Positions 46,477-57,358 of a stretch of DNA of 64,000 bases are shown one piece after another. The DNA is from Cinnamomum chago (lineage: Eukaryota; Streptophyta; Magnoliopsida; Laurales; Lauraceae): positions 89,984,501 through 90,048,500 of the forward strand of contig CP142454.1 of NCBI GenBank assembly GCA_038049695.1, given 5' to 3'. How positions within the stretch are numbered: position 1 is the first letter of the stretch; every line of letters starts with the position of its first letter. Made by a program: the position numbers and the translations under genes. Under the pieces are notes generated by a model. That model did not search any database and had not been told where the DNA came from. It saw only the letters and a list, made by a program, of their open reading frames with translations.

Positions 46477-46478
<2 letters not shown>

Positions 46479-46509
<31 letters not shown>
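46479..46509 (+). repeat. 31-nt G run at the copia polypurine tract
   Basis: It lies immediately before the 3' LTR, where the polypurine tract primes plus-strand synthesis. It is probably a length-expanded tract. Confidence 0.9.
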
Positions 46510-46512
<3 letters not shown>

Positions 46513-46514
46513 CT

Positions 46515-46736
46515 TGTATTGTAATTAGATACTGTATTCTAGTTAAGCTACAATTAGTCAAGTACTCTTCCTATATTAAGGTAGCTATAATTTAGGGATT
46601 TAAGTTGTATTAGGAGACTGTTAATAGGGAATTAAACCCTTATATGATGCAAATGAGAGAACCCTAAAAAGGGACCCACGATTTCAGCGCTCTCTCTCTC
46701 TCCGCGTATTATGTTTCACATATTCTCATAATGACA
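46515..46736 (+). repeat. Copia 3' LTR (222 bp)
   Basis: TGTATTG...ATAATGACA, matching the 5' LTR at 5588-5810 with a handful of differences. The two belong to different copies, so their divergence is not an insertion clock for either one. Confidence 0.92.
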
Positions 46737-47060
46737 GTGCTTGGCTTACTTGAGTCCGGGTGATAGGACTCGTGGTTTTTCTCGAGTAGGGTTTTCCACG
46801 CAAAAAATCGTGTCTCCTTCTCTTCTTTGTGGATTGATTGATTGTCTGCTAGGTTAGATTGAATTACTCGCTTAATTGAAATCTAAGAGAGAAACTGATT
46901 TGGGACCTTAACCCACATTAGGGTTTAAACATGACCTTCAAAAATATATACCGGACAAGCAAGATTTAGAAAGCCAATAGATACAACACTCTTGAGAATA
47001 ACTACATATTTCATTGATCTAATAAACAAAAGGTTGAACTTCCTATAGTAACATATTCTA
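46737..47060 (+). other. LTR-like remnant and 3' flank of the hAT-like gene
   Basis: GGACTCGTGGTTTTTCTCGAG, TTTTCCACGC and ATCGTGTCTCCTTCTC (46770-46825) resemble the R/U5 part of another copia LTR family. No coding sequence. Confidence 0.4.
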
Positions 47061-47128
47061 GAAAAATGCACAATCAGAACCAGCTAAGAAATACAACTCT
47101 ACACAGTGAAGGGACTAGAAGTGGTCTA

Positions 47129-49229
47129 TCACAAGCCAAATATATGATCATTTGGACCGAAGATGGAATTGCTAAATTGTCTTGTATTCAAGACACCACT
47201 CTCCAAGGCTCCAAACCGGTCAAGCCACTGATCTGACTCCTCCACCCAATCCGATGTCATATCTATGTCATCAACAATAATAGCATCAATGTCAGCGGAC
47301 TTCGCTTTTGCCCGGCCTGCTAGCTTGAGATTATAATTTATGTATAGTAGATCATTCATCGTCTCTTTGTCCAGCCTATTGTGCTTCTCAGAGTGAACCT
47401 GTTGAAAGGTGCTCCAGTTTCTCTCCAAAGTAGAAGCGCTGCAAACTTGACTAAGTATTCTAACTGCGACACGTTGTAACCCAGGTGCCGAACCACCATA
47501 TTGTTCCCACCACAGACCTGCATGTGTTAAGTTATAGTACCTTAAGAATTCCAGCAAAATACAAAGAACTCCGATCATCAGAACCATGAATATACAAACA
47601 TACCAGGTGCAGTTGTGTTACGCGAATCTCTAGCAAGGTTGCAACCAAACATCCCTTGAGCCTTTTTAAATGCAACAATTTGTCCAGTGATATCTTGTCT
47701 TAGTTCAGGCGTTGGCAGTAGTTTCTCCAGAACATTAAGAAATTCTTCCTTTATGATTCCAAGATATTTAATATCCTGATTGTATTGGATGCAGGGATTC
47801 AAAAAGGCTGCAGCTGAATGGAGAGGTGAATGTAGCTGATTGTGCCACCTCCTATCAACTATGTCCAAAAATGCTTTGCATTTATTCTCATCCATTATGT
47901 AATATGTCCTAATCGATTCCTTAACCCTGGACATTGAATCATAAATTGATCCGACGGCTGGTTTTCCTCCTGCTACATCACTCAGTAATTTCAGCAAAGG
48001 TTCAGAAACAGCAGCTATTTCTTCAACTGCTCTCCAAAAGTCATTGTCCTCAAGAATATCAAGACATGCTATGCTTTGTGTTCTATTGGCATATGGAGAC
48101 GAGGAATACTCTGGACTGTTGAACATATGTCTCAATCTTGATTTTTGCTTCCACATTGACCGTAAAGAGAGAAAGTTGGATGCAGACTTAGTAATGCTAG
48201 TACGAATGAGTTCTTGTCCCCCCAAGAACTTTCTCATTAGATCAAGCACCCACACGTGATTGTAAATGAACTTCGAAATAGATTGTGCTTGAAAGATACA
48301 TCTGCTCACCCATTCAATCTTAGAAAAATCTTCCAAAATTAAATTCAAGCAATGAGAAGCACAAGGTGACCAGAAAATTGTACTGTAATTCTGCATAATG
48401 TGATTTCCCGCACCAACATAGTTCAAAGTATTGTCCATGATTACTTGAACAACATTTTCTGGGCCAAAATCTTGAATAACTGAATCAAATAAATCAGATA
48501 GACACTTCGGACTCTTGAAACACGTCGAAGCATCAACAGATTTGTGGAAGAAAGTTCCAGAGGGTGATGAGACAAAGAAGTTTATTAAAGCTCTGGATTT
48601 ATTATCTGGCCATGTATCTGCAATGATTGTACAACCTGTAGTTGCCCATTCTTTCTCTATATCTCTCGACTGTTGAGTGACTTCCGATTTGATCCTTTGC
48701 AACCATGTGTTCTTCAAAGTTTCTGATGATGGGCCTCTGAATCCTTGGCCACATTTTGCAACTGCATCCATCATTAATTGATAGGAAGAAGATCGCACAA
48801 CACTGAAATCCAACTTATTTTCGAAAAAGAACAGAGCAATACTTCTCTCTGCATTTTCTCGATCAAGAGAAGGGTGAGGCAAAACTGAAGGTGTGGGAGG
48901 AAAAAGCTTTGCGATTGGCGTTGCCTCTACAGACATTAGAGCTTTACTGGCAGAAATACTTCCAGGAGATTTAGCTTCAACTAGCCGCTGTTTTTTAGCA
49001 CTTGAAGCTTCCTTTCCCTCTTCCTTCATTGCTATAATAGCTCTCACCCTGTCAGTAACGTCATCTCTTACTTTGCTACATGGATGGACACCTTTACTAG
49101 GCAATCGAGATAGATGGTGCTTCAATCTACTAATACCACCATTAAGAACTCTATGACAAAAGTTGCATTTCACCTTGTTCCCTTCCAACTTCTCAGCATA
49201 TTCCCAACAAACATCTTTCTCTCGAACCA
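47129..49229 (-). CDS. BED zinc finger / DUF659 / hAT-dimerisation protein (transposase-derived)
   Basis: Coding exons are 47604-49229 and 47129-47517, separated by an 86-bp GT-AG intron, giving about 671 residues. The N-terminus has a BED-type finger (CNFC, then HHLSR; REKDVCWEYAEKLEG context). DUF659 and the hAT core follow, with ADTWPD, VIMDN and CASHCLNL. The hAT dimerisation region is in the second exon (SASTLERNWSTFQQVH). The three acidic residues expected of a hAT catalytic triad (D, D, E) appear to be present. No stops or frameshifts are seen, in contrast to all neighbouring transposons, and no terminal inverted repeats were found. This fits a domesticated transposase gene. The frame enters at an AG acceptor as TG-GTT-CGA. 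The family usually starts MVREKD, so the ATG is probably split, with its A in an upstream untranslated exon not identified here. Confidence 0.88.
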
Positions 49230-49430
49230 CTGAGAAAAGAGAGAAGATATCAAAAAGGAATTTGTATTTCAACAGATGCTGATTTTCTAAGATCAATTGT
49301 CAGTGAGACCAACTCATCTTGAAAGAAAAGTATGGAAGATACAGAGATGAATAACATGAAAGAACTTAGTTTTAGTAATAATATATGAATTACAGCTTAC
49401 CCACAAGCAATGTGCATTATACTTGATCTG

Positions 49431-49597
49431 TGTTTTGTCCGAGTCTTAGTGCCTTTTGTATAATCTGTTGGCCTTTTTTGGGCTGGGTGCGTTTGCTTTT
49501 TTTTTTTTTTTTTCTTTTCTTTTGGGCTTGTCAGTATGGTTCTCTTGTACTGTCTTAGCCTTTTTTAATGAAAATTAACATTTCAAAAAAAAATGTA
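49431..49597 (+). mobile_element. 5'-truncated LINE 3' end with poly(A) tail
   Basis: The text is L1 3'-UTR-like: TTTTGGGCTTGTCAGTATGG, TCTTGTACTGTCTTAGCC, TTTTTTAATGAAAATT, then A9. The flanks CATTATACTTGATCTG (49415-49430) and CATATTATTTGATCTG (49598-49613) match at 13 of 16 positions, a decayed target duplication. It lies in the upstream region of the hAT-like gene. Confidence 0.7.
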
Positions 49598-49613
49598 CAT
49601 ATTATTTGATCTG

Positions 49614-50540
49614 GACTAACAAATGTATAGTATCTTCTTATGTCTTGCCATACATAAATGAAACAACATAAGATATGATATACAATTGTGTTGAGAAACT
49701 TACTGATGATAAGTGAAGGAACTATATTGTTTCCAGCATGTGACCTACATAAGAATAAAAAAGGATTAATCATTGACAAATTGCAATAATACAAACTACA
49801 CCACCCCACCATAAATGGTACATCTCAGAAAACAAAGGTAACTGTTAACCAATTCACTTTCTTTAAAATCCTAGTTATTTCGTATTCAAGTTGAGTTCAA
49901 GAGAAGATCATTCACAATTTATTTTAAATTGTACCTGACACTACACATGAACTGTATAATTTTCTTCAAAATCCTAATTATTTTGTATTCAAATTGAATT
50001 CAAGAGAAGATGATTTGGTGTATTTTAAATTGCATCTGACAGTAAACATAAAAATGCATAACTAGTGCATAGATGTGTACAATAATGATTCAGTTGGTGA
50101 GGCACCTCCCTTCCACAGAAACAACCAGGGATCAATCCTTGTTGTCTGGAGCATTGATGGGGTGTGTGTGTGAATACTTACCTTACAAAAACAAATGTTT
50201 AATCATCATACATGGATTCAGGGGAAATGAAACTGCAAAGCAGATAACAGTCTAATTTAATGATCTACTTCTTTCTACTTCTTTCCAATATTTGAACATT
50301 AGGACATGGTCATGCTGTATTTTTCTTTTCAAAGAAAACGTTTCTGTATTTCTGTGTATGGTATTTTTATCTCCTAAGGCTTTCTTATTTCAAAGTTTGT
50401 TTGTGGTTTGATCATATGATTCGGTGCCTGCTGCCTAGTGGGACATCTTGTGATGAAACAACCAAGTTGGATTGAATGCTGTTTTACAAGCGTAGACAAC
50501 ATAGCCAAAGATATGGTAATGTAATCACAATCACAACTCT
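49614..50540. other. Upstream region of the hAT-like gene
   Basis: It presumably contains the promoter and 5' exon(s), none of which could be placed. A SINE-like piece is at about 50083-50190: TTCAGTTGGTGAGGCAC (box A-like), CCAGGGATCAATCC (box B-like), followed by a GT run and TACTTACCTTACAAAAAC. Confidence 0.45.
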
Positions 50541-50564
50541 TTATATATATATATATATATATAT
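50541..50564. repeat. (TA)n microsatellite
   Basis: TA dinucleotides for about 24 bp. Confidence 0.85.
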
Positions 50565-50704
50565 TGCACTAATGCAGTGGTAAGAAGAAAATTAATTTTA
50601 ACATGAGAATTAAAATAAATAATAAATTTATATGAATGGGAATTGTCATTTGAAAGGTGTTCTATAAAGAAAAAGGTGCTGGCAACGATTTGAAATATAT
50701 ATAT

Positions 50705-50842
50705 GGGAGGTGCTCTTGTGAGAGACACTCTCACCTTACTATGAGAGATAGGGGTGGGGGCCCCCACATTTAAGTTGTTGGCATTGGATATGGATGTGAG
50801 GGCCCCCACCCTATCTCTCATAGTAAGGTGAGAGGTGCTCCT
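50705..50842. mobile_element. Second copy of the palindromic GGGAGGTGCTC MITE
   Basis: The same arms (CTCACCTTACTATGAGAGATA and inverse) and spacer TTTAAGTTGTTGGCATTGGA as the copy at 36271-36422. The outer right arm is shortened. It abuts the truncated 5' end of an L1 LINE. Confidence 0.88.
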
Positions 50843-51178
50843 GGCAGTGTTGACAATGTGCTGACAACCAATGCAATTAACCAAAAAGATTTTCGCCCAA
50901 TTAGCTTGATTGGCAGTGTTTATAAAGTTATTGCCTAAGTCTTGGTTGGTAGACTTCAGAAGGAATTGCTTTCAATTATCTCAAAGAACAAGCAACGTTT
51001 GTCAAGGGGAGACAAATTCTAGACAGTGTATTAGTGGCTAACGAATGCCTTCATTCGAGGCACCTCTCAAAGAAGCCGGGTTTGATTTACAAACTAGACT
51101 TCGAAAAAGCTTTTTTGACAAGGTTCATTGGGATTTCGCATGGGTTTCAGTAATAGGTGGAAGAGGTATTAGGCTTGT

Positions 51179-51952
51179 GTGTCTTCGGGTCGTTTTTTAT
51201 TCTCATCAATGGTTCTCCCAAAAAAAATTTCAAAGCTGAGAGGTATTAGGCAAGGTGATCCATTATCCCCTTTCCTTTTTGTTATTGTGGGTAAAACTCA
51301 TAGTCGGATATTAGAGGCTGGAAATTCTGCCAATCTGATTGAAGGTTTTCAAGTAGCTAATGGTGCTCTAGCAGTCAGCCACCTGCAATTTGCGGACAAT
51401 ACATTAATTTTTTGCAATGCTGACTTGGATCAGATTTTAAATCTGAAGGTCATCCTGCTTTGCTTTGAAGCTTGCCCTGGCTTGAAAGTGAACTTCTTCA
51501 AAAGCGAGGTGATTGGGGTCCACATGAATGATAACCAAATGGGTGAATTAGCAGATGCCATGGATTGTAAAGTAGATTACCTCCCAACGTCCTATTTGGG
51601 CCTACCGATTTGTTTGGGTGCTGCGTCTAGGTCTTTATGGAACCTAGTCATTGAAAAGGTTAGTAGTAAACTGGCACTTTGGAAAGCCAATTATTTATCC
51701 TTGGGAGGAAGGATAACTCTTATCAAATCAGTGCTCTCTAATCTACCAATCTATTTCATGTCGATCTTCAAATGCCCGATGTTAGTTTCTAAGCACATTG
51801 AACTACAGCGTGATTTTCTTTGGAGAGGGGCGGCTGAAAGAAATAGAATACATCTTCTTAATTGGAGTAAGATTTGTAAATGTAAAAAAGGAGGGCTTGG
51901 TATTAGACCTTTGAAATTGTTCAATGAAGCTCTTCTTGGAAAATGGTTGTAG
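51179..51952 (+). pseudogene. L1 reverse transcriptase fragment
   Basis: 257 codons covering palm and thumb motifs. Upstream RT motifs at 50880-51178 are in other frames. FADN for FADD removes a metal-binding aspartate. Confidence 0.88.
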
Positions 51953-52085
51953 CGGCTTGGCGATGGTCAGGATGGTTTATGGAAGCAAGTTGTGCTAGTC
52001 AAGTATAATGTCCTCAGAGATGGGTGGGATACACAGAAGTAAAAACCCAGCCAATCGAGGTTGTGGAGCGATCTGTTGTCTGTTA

Positions 52086-52384
52086 GGGCCAGTTTGGTAA
52101 CTCTACTAATATAGTCAAGTAAAGTTGATTTTGAAGAAAGAATAAAATATAAGTGGGTTATGATGGTATTTTGCTTTTAGTTGTTTGTTATGGAAACTTT
52201 TTGACTTTTTATACGGAAAGTGGAGTTTTTTTGTATTTTAGTGGATAAAGGTAGTTGCTTTTTAACTTTTTGTATGAAAAAGATGGAGTGAGTTTTGAAT
52301 AAAGTGCATTTGATGTGACATCTTGTCTGGAAAATGGAGACTTTACTTGACTTTGATTGTATTAGTAAAGTGCTAAACGGGCCC
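52086..52384. mobile_element. Tourist-like (PIF/Harbinger) MITE inside the L1
   Basis: The ends GGGCCAGTTTGGTAACTCTA and ...AGTGCTAAACGGGCCC are inverted repeats with mismatches. The 3-bp duplication TTA flanks it (52083-52085 and 52385-52387), as in PIF/Harbinger insertions. Confidence 0.82.
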
Positions 52385-53647
52385 TTAGCAATTCTTTTGA
52401 TTCCATAGTTCGCTACAGAGTAGGGACAGGAAACGGTATCAGATTTTGGACGGATAGCTGGGTGGGGGAATCTTCCCTGGCATCTCATTTCCCCAATCTA
52501 TTTCGTTGTGCAAATGGTCAACAAGTAGTTTGGAGTCCTGTGTTTTGAAGAAATCTTGACGAAGGGGAGATCGAAGATTTTGCTGCTCTTCTTACTGTGT
52601 TGGATAGTGTCTTCATTGTGGAAGGACGAAAGGATAAGAGAATCTGGATAGGTACAATTGATGGATCTTTCTCTGTTGGTTCTTTTTTCTTGGCCTTGAG
52701 AGGTGGTGCTATGTCAGATTTTCCGATCGAGGAGGTTTGGAAGTCTAAAGCTCCTCCCAGGGTTGGGGCCTTCACTTGGTTGGCTATCTCCAATGATGTC
52801 CTTACTATGGATAATCTTCGCAGGCACAACATTACTATTGTTAATTGTTGTCCTATGTGCTTAAGGGCTGCTGAATCTGTTGACCACCTGTTTTTGCAAT
52901 ATGAGGTGGCACATTTTTTATGGACCTCGACACTGTCATGATTTTATTGTAGTTGGGTTTCGCAGGATTCACCAAAGGCTTCTTATCAGGCCTAATATAT
53001 GGGAGTTGGCTCTGCTAGAGGAAAGATAATGTGGAAAACTTCATTTTTGGCTTTTATTTGGACCCTTTGGAAAGAAAGGAACTCAAGGTGTTTTAAAGGG
53101 GTTTCTTCTTCTAATGAAGCCATGGCTTTTAAGGTTGAATCCCATGTCGCTTCTTGGGTATCCGTCCTTCCTATTTTTCGAGGATACTCTATAGATGATA
53201 TCATTAGATGTTGGAAAGACGTGGAGTTCTCCTATCCCTTTCTGACCCGGGTTTATCCTCCATGGATGCTCCTCCACTGGGAACCTTAAAGCTTTTAACT
53301 TTGACGGGAGTGCTCTGGGTAACCCGGGTAACCCGGGTCAAACAGGTATTTGTGGTGTTTTTAGAGATACTGCTGGTGTTAAGCTTATCTCTTTTGGGGG
53401 TCTTTCTGGTTTCATATCAGTGAATGAAGCCGAGTTGCTTGCCCTCCGGACAAGTCTTCGAGAGGCTGACAAGATGGGTTTTAGGAAGTTCATTGCGGAA
53501 GGGGACTCTTTATGTGCCATAAGATGGGCTTCTGAAATCTTCTAAACCTCCTTGGCATCTAGCGGATTTGTGTAACAAGGTGGCAATATTAGCCTCCAAG
53601 CTTGAAGTTACCTTTACTCACATTAAGCAGTCCGCGAACGAGGTTGC

Positions 53648-55156
53648 CGACCAAACCAAACCAAGCCTTTTCCCACTAGGTGGGGTCGGCTATATGGATT
53701 TGACGACACCAATCAAATCTGTTTAGGGCCATGTCCTCCGTTAGATCCATGTAGGCAAGGTCATGTTTAATAGTTTCTTTCCAACTTCTCTTGGGTCTCC
53801 CTCTCCCTCTCCTACTCTGGGCAATCTCTATGCTTTCACACCTTTTAACAGGTGCCTCCGTTGGGCGCCTTCTAACATGGCCGAACCATTTCAGTCGATT
53901 TTCCCTCATTTTATTTTTAATCGGTGATATTCCTACTTTGCCCCTAAACTCCTCATTCCTAATCTTATCTCTCCTTGTGATCCCGCACATCCATCTTAGC
54001 ATTCTCATCTCCGCAACTTCCATCTTCTTAACATGATTATGCTTTACTGCCCAACACTCTGATCCATATAACAACGCTGGATGTACTGCCACCTTATAAT
54101 ACTTTCCTTTAACCTTGAGGGGGACTTTCCGATCACACAAGACCCCCGAAGCACTCCTCCATTTGGTCCACCCGGCCTGAATCCTGTGACTTACATCAAT
54201 ATCAATCTCTCCATCCTGTTACACCATAGATCCAAGGTACCTAAAGTTTTCTTTCTCAACAATCTTTTGTGTGTCCAAACTTACTTCTAAGTTACCAGGT
54301 GTCCTACTTTGACTAAACTTGCATTCCATATATTCCGTCTTGCATCGACTTAGCCTAAACCCTTTTGTCTCTAACGTTTTCCTCCACAATTCTAGCTTAG
54401 CATTCACTTCTTCTCTCGTCTCATCCACTAAAACAATGTCATCTGCAAATAGCATACACCACGGCACCTCATTCTGAATATGTCTTGTAATCCCATCCAT
54501 AACTAGGGCAAACAAGTACGGGCTTAACGTTGAGCCTTGGTGTAGACCAATCGTGATAGGAAACTCATTAGTCTCTCCGCCAGTCGTTCTTATAGATGTC
54601 ACGGCTCTATTATACATATCCTTTATTGCCTCAATATATGCGACACACACTCTTTTCTTTTCCAGTACTCTCCATAGAATCTCCCAAGGAACTCGGTCAT
54701 AGGCCTTCTCTAAGTCAATGAACACCATATGTAAATCTCTCTGACCTTCTCTATACTGTTCCATTAATCTTCTCAGGAGAAAGACAGCCTCCATGGTTGA
54801 TCTCCCAAGCATGAAACCAAATTGATTATCTGAAATCTTTGTTGTTCTTCTTAGTCTTCTCTCACTAACTCTCTCCCATAATTTCATTGTATAGCTCATC
54901 AATTTAATCCCTCGGTAGTTCGCACAGTTCTGAATATCTCTTTTGTTCTTGTATATGGGTATAAGAATACTTTTCCTCCATGCATCAGGCATCTTCTTGC
55001 TCTTTAGCACTACATTAAAAAGCTTTGTCAACCAACTTATGCCATCATCCCCCAAGCACCTCCAAACCTCAATAGGGATACCATCTGGTCCAACCGCTTT
55101 CCCATTCTTCATCCTTTTCAATACTTCTTTAACTTCTTCCCTCTTGATTCTCCTCT
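53648..55156 (-). mobile_element. RTE-type LINE inserted into the L1, with perfect 14-bp target duplication
   Basis: GCGAACGAGGTTGC is present at 53634-53647 and 55157-55170. The element reads on the minus strand. It is 5'-truncated inside RT (starts [20 protein letters not shown]) and includes [31 protein letters not shown] and an intact FADDIVL box. A stop at RYLGSMV (54219-54221) is followed by QDGEIDIDVSHRIQAGW, so one codon separates two otherwise continuous parts. The 3' end has ADPT, GCCGACCCCACCTAGTGGG and a short GGTTT repeat tail, typical of plant RTE. Confidence 0.95.
53676..55156 (-). pseudogene. RTE ORF: reverse transcriptase and C-terminal domain (5'-truncated, one internal stop)
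   Basis: The open parts are 54219-55156 and 53676-54140, in the same frame apart from the intervening stop. RT motifs are preserved and the C-terminal ALLYGSECWAVK and RGRGRPKRSWK motifs are present. No endonuclease is included because of 5' truncation. This is the best preserved retroelement ORF in the window. Confidence 0.9.
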
Positions 55157-55869
55157 GCGAACGAGGTTGCTGACGCTCTAGCAAAAATGGGTGTTGGGCG
55201 CGACATTCTTGTAATTAATAATTATATCTCGCTTGCTATGTGAGCAATGGTTCTGGGGTTTGGCTTTTCCTTTTCTTCCTTACTGGTTTCCTCTATTGCT
55301 TCTCAAGTCTCTTATGCCAATTTGCTTCTAATAAAATTGCATTACCATTAAAAAATAAAATAAATCCTCACTTGACCAAGTCTTTCATAAAGGTAATAGG
55401 ATGCTTTTCATGACCATCCTATTACATTGGTTACATAGGAATTGTCATATCTCGTATTTCATGCTTTAACCATCATCGCATGTGCATAAAATAGATAAAA
55501 TAAAGCAAGAAGATGAAATCGTCAAGCAAGAATTTATGATATCAACTGAAATTTGATGAAATCACAAATAGTATTCTATGAAAAACAATCCTTGTCACGA
55601 CAAATTTACAAGTCCCATGTCAATGACATGATTCTTAAATGCTTTTGGCGCCCGGTCAAAGGATCTACGATCATGATATCTGTGGAGATCTCCTCAATAG
55701 ACACCAGACGATTTCGTACATTTTCTTTACTTCCAAATATTTGGAATTGCCTGAACTCTTATCATTATCGGCAAAACGAACAGTTGAGATGTTGTCTTAA
55801 TTGGCTCTAAAATAAAATAAACTATGTGATGTTGTCTTAATTGGCTTTGAAATAAAATCCATTATGTGA

Positions 55870-56720
55870 AGCCCTAAGATTTCTCAACCATGATGCGTAC
55901 CCCGTGGCTTCAAAGCACGCCACGAATTCAACATGAAAATGAATGGAGTGGCAAGTGTTTGTATAACACTTTTTCAAGATATCGCTCCACCCATTAACTT
56001 GAATACATAGCCAGAAGTAAACTTTCTTATATTGAGACAACTAGTAAAGTCCACATCTAAGTATTCAAGTTTATCCAATCTCCTAAATGTGAGTATATAA
56101 TTTATTGTGCCTTTGATATATCGAATAGTTTTATTAACTTTCATCTAGTGTTCCATCCCTAGATCACTTTGATACCGATCGAACACGCCAACTCTGAAGC
56201 TAATATTAGGTCTTGTGCATGTTTGAGCATACATAATTTAAGGTATCTTATTCATTTGGTTCCTCTCAACTTGATTCTTTGGATATTAACATTTATGTAA
56301 CTTATCTCCCTTTTAGAAATGGGAACATCTTGAGATAAGCCTTAGTTTCTTTCAAAATGATATATTATTAATGGCTAGCAATATAACTTCTATATACAAT
56401 ACCAAAATAATAAACTGGCTCATAGCCTCACACTAATATTTTGATAAATACATTGATGAACAATGTTTTCAAAAATCTAAATGCGGTAATGGTATCAATG
56501 AACTTTAAGGACCATTACCTTAAAACCTGTTTAAGTCTATATAGACTTCTTTAATTTGCAAACCAGACATATTTTCTTACTTGCTTGTTCTAAATACAAA
56601 ATGTAATCATTAGAAAACAATTGGTCTTCTCATACGAGCTGACCTCCTTCATTGTTCGTAACTAATCATATTTTCATTTGTATGTGTATTTTCTGACAAA
56701 ATGACATCAGTTTTGGTTTG
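55870..56720 (-). pseudogene. Ty1-copia RNase H remnant, antisense
   Basis: The minus strand gives KTIRYIKGTINYILTFRR (about 56125-56070), LEYLDVDFTSC (YSDSDFAGC-like) and EFVACFEATGYASWLRNLRA (about 55935-55875), matching the copia RNase H order. Upstream (to 56720) RT-like text is decayed beyond confident translation. No LTRs were found. Confidence 0.72.
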
Positions 56721-56818
56721 TGAGAGGTTCCTCAATTATAGGTTGTCGTACCACAACGAACTTATTTAACTTCAATTATATCTTTATCCTGAATTTCATG
56801 GTATAAGATTTTGTTGAT

Positions 56819-57215
56819 TGATGCAGTGAGATCCAAGCAGTAAGATCCAAGATCAGGACCCGCAGGCCCCTAATGGACCCACTTGATGGGGTCCACATGA
56901 TCTCTAACTTTGAGATCCCTATCATTAGTTTAGATAGTCTCTAAACTAGTAAAGTTGCTCAGTATATTTACTTCCTAAATTCTATTTTACTTAAGATTAG
57001 GTAGTTTCTTATTTTAGAATGTCTTGGTTATTAAGAAAGAGTGTTACTCTATATATAGAGTCGTCCCCTATTGTAATGTTCATGATATATTGATAATCAA
57101 AGTTGAGAAGTGCTCTTGTGAGTTCCCCTTTGGGGTATTTCCCCTAAGTGATCTTAGGGTTTTGAGTCTTAGGACTCGATCTCACCTTCACCGTGGCCTC
57201 CAGGTTACGTCATCA
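56819..57215 (+). repeat. Gypsy-like 5' LTR (397 bp)
   Basis: TG...CA termini and a TATA-like TATATATAG at 57050-57058. Its start carries an extra AAGCAGTAAGATCC relative to the 3' copy. Confidence 0.88.
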
Positions 57216-57233
57216 ATTGGTATCAGAGCCGAC
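57216..57233 (+). promoter_or_regulatory. Primer-binding site of the gypsy-like element
   Basis: ATTGGTATCAGAGCCGAC directly follows the LTR; TGGTATCAGAGC is the initiator tRNA-Met complement. Confidence 0.88.
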
Positions 57234-57327
57234 GATCCATCTTAGATCGCCAATCCGAGCTACTCCCGTATGCCATCTTTCTATTTTCTGCCTATCCATT
57301 ATCATCCCCACCGATCATCATCTCAGC

Positions 57328-57358
<31 letters not shown>

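Larger units (their letters stand above)
42178..46736 (+). mobile_element. Ty1-copia retrotransposon, segment B copy (3' LTR present, 5' LTR deleted)
   Basis: It begins in the leader (ATCTGTGATTGGGCAAC, matching A at 6199) and carries gag without the CACTA insertion, zinc knuckles (42969-43301), protease (43415-43963), a truncated integrase, RT, RNase H including its C-terminus, a polypurine G run and the 3' LTR. It lacks the 5' LTR and primer-binding site. Several reading-frame lesions are shared with A. It cannot transpose on its own. Confidence 0.93.
50850..55365 (+). mobile_element. L1-type LINE, 5'-truncated, with RT, zf-RVT and RNase H remnants
   Basis: RT starts at about 50880 (FRPISLIGSVYKVIA). 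The main open stretch is 51179-51952: GIRQGDPLSPFLFVI, then LQFADNTLIFC, where the catalytic FADD is FADN, then YLGLPI and SLGGRITLIKSVLSNLP. The zf-RVT region is 52597-52941 (IWIGTIDGSFSVGSFF, PRVGAFTWLA, CCPMC). RNase H starts NFDGSALGNPG (about 53299), is cut by an RTE insertion at 53648 and resumes at 55171 as [10 protein letters not shown] 3' UTR follows with AATAAAATTGCATTACC and an A-rich tail ending about 55365. Multiple stops make it inactive. A 299-bp MITE sits between RT and zf-RVT. Confidence 0.9.

Noticed and set aside
5588..46736. One giant copia element bounded by the LTRs at 5588 and 46515
   Set aside because: The interior contains two copia bodies in series and four host genes. 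The LTRs belong to two separate duplicated copies.
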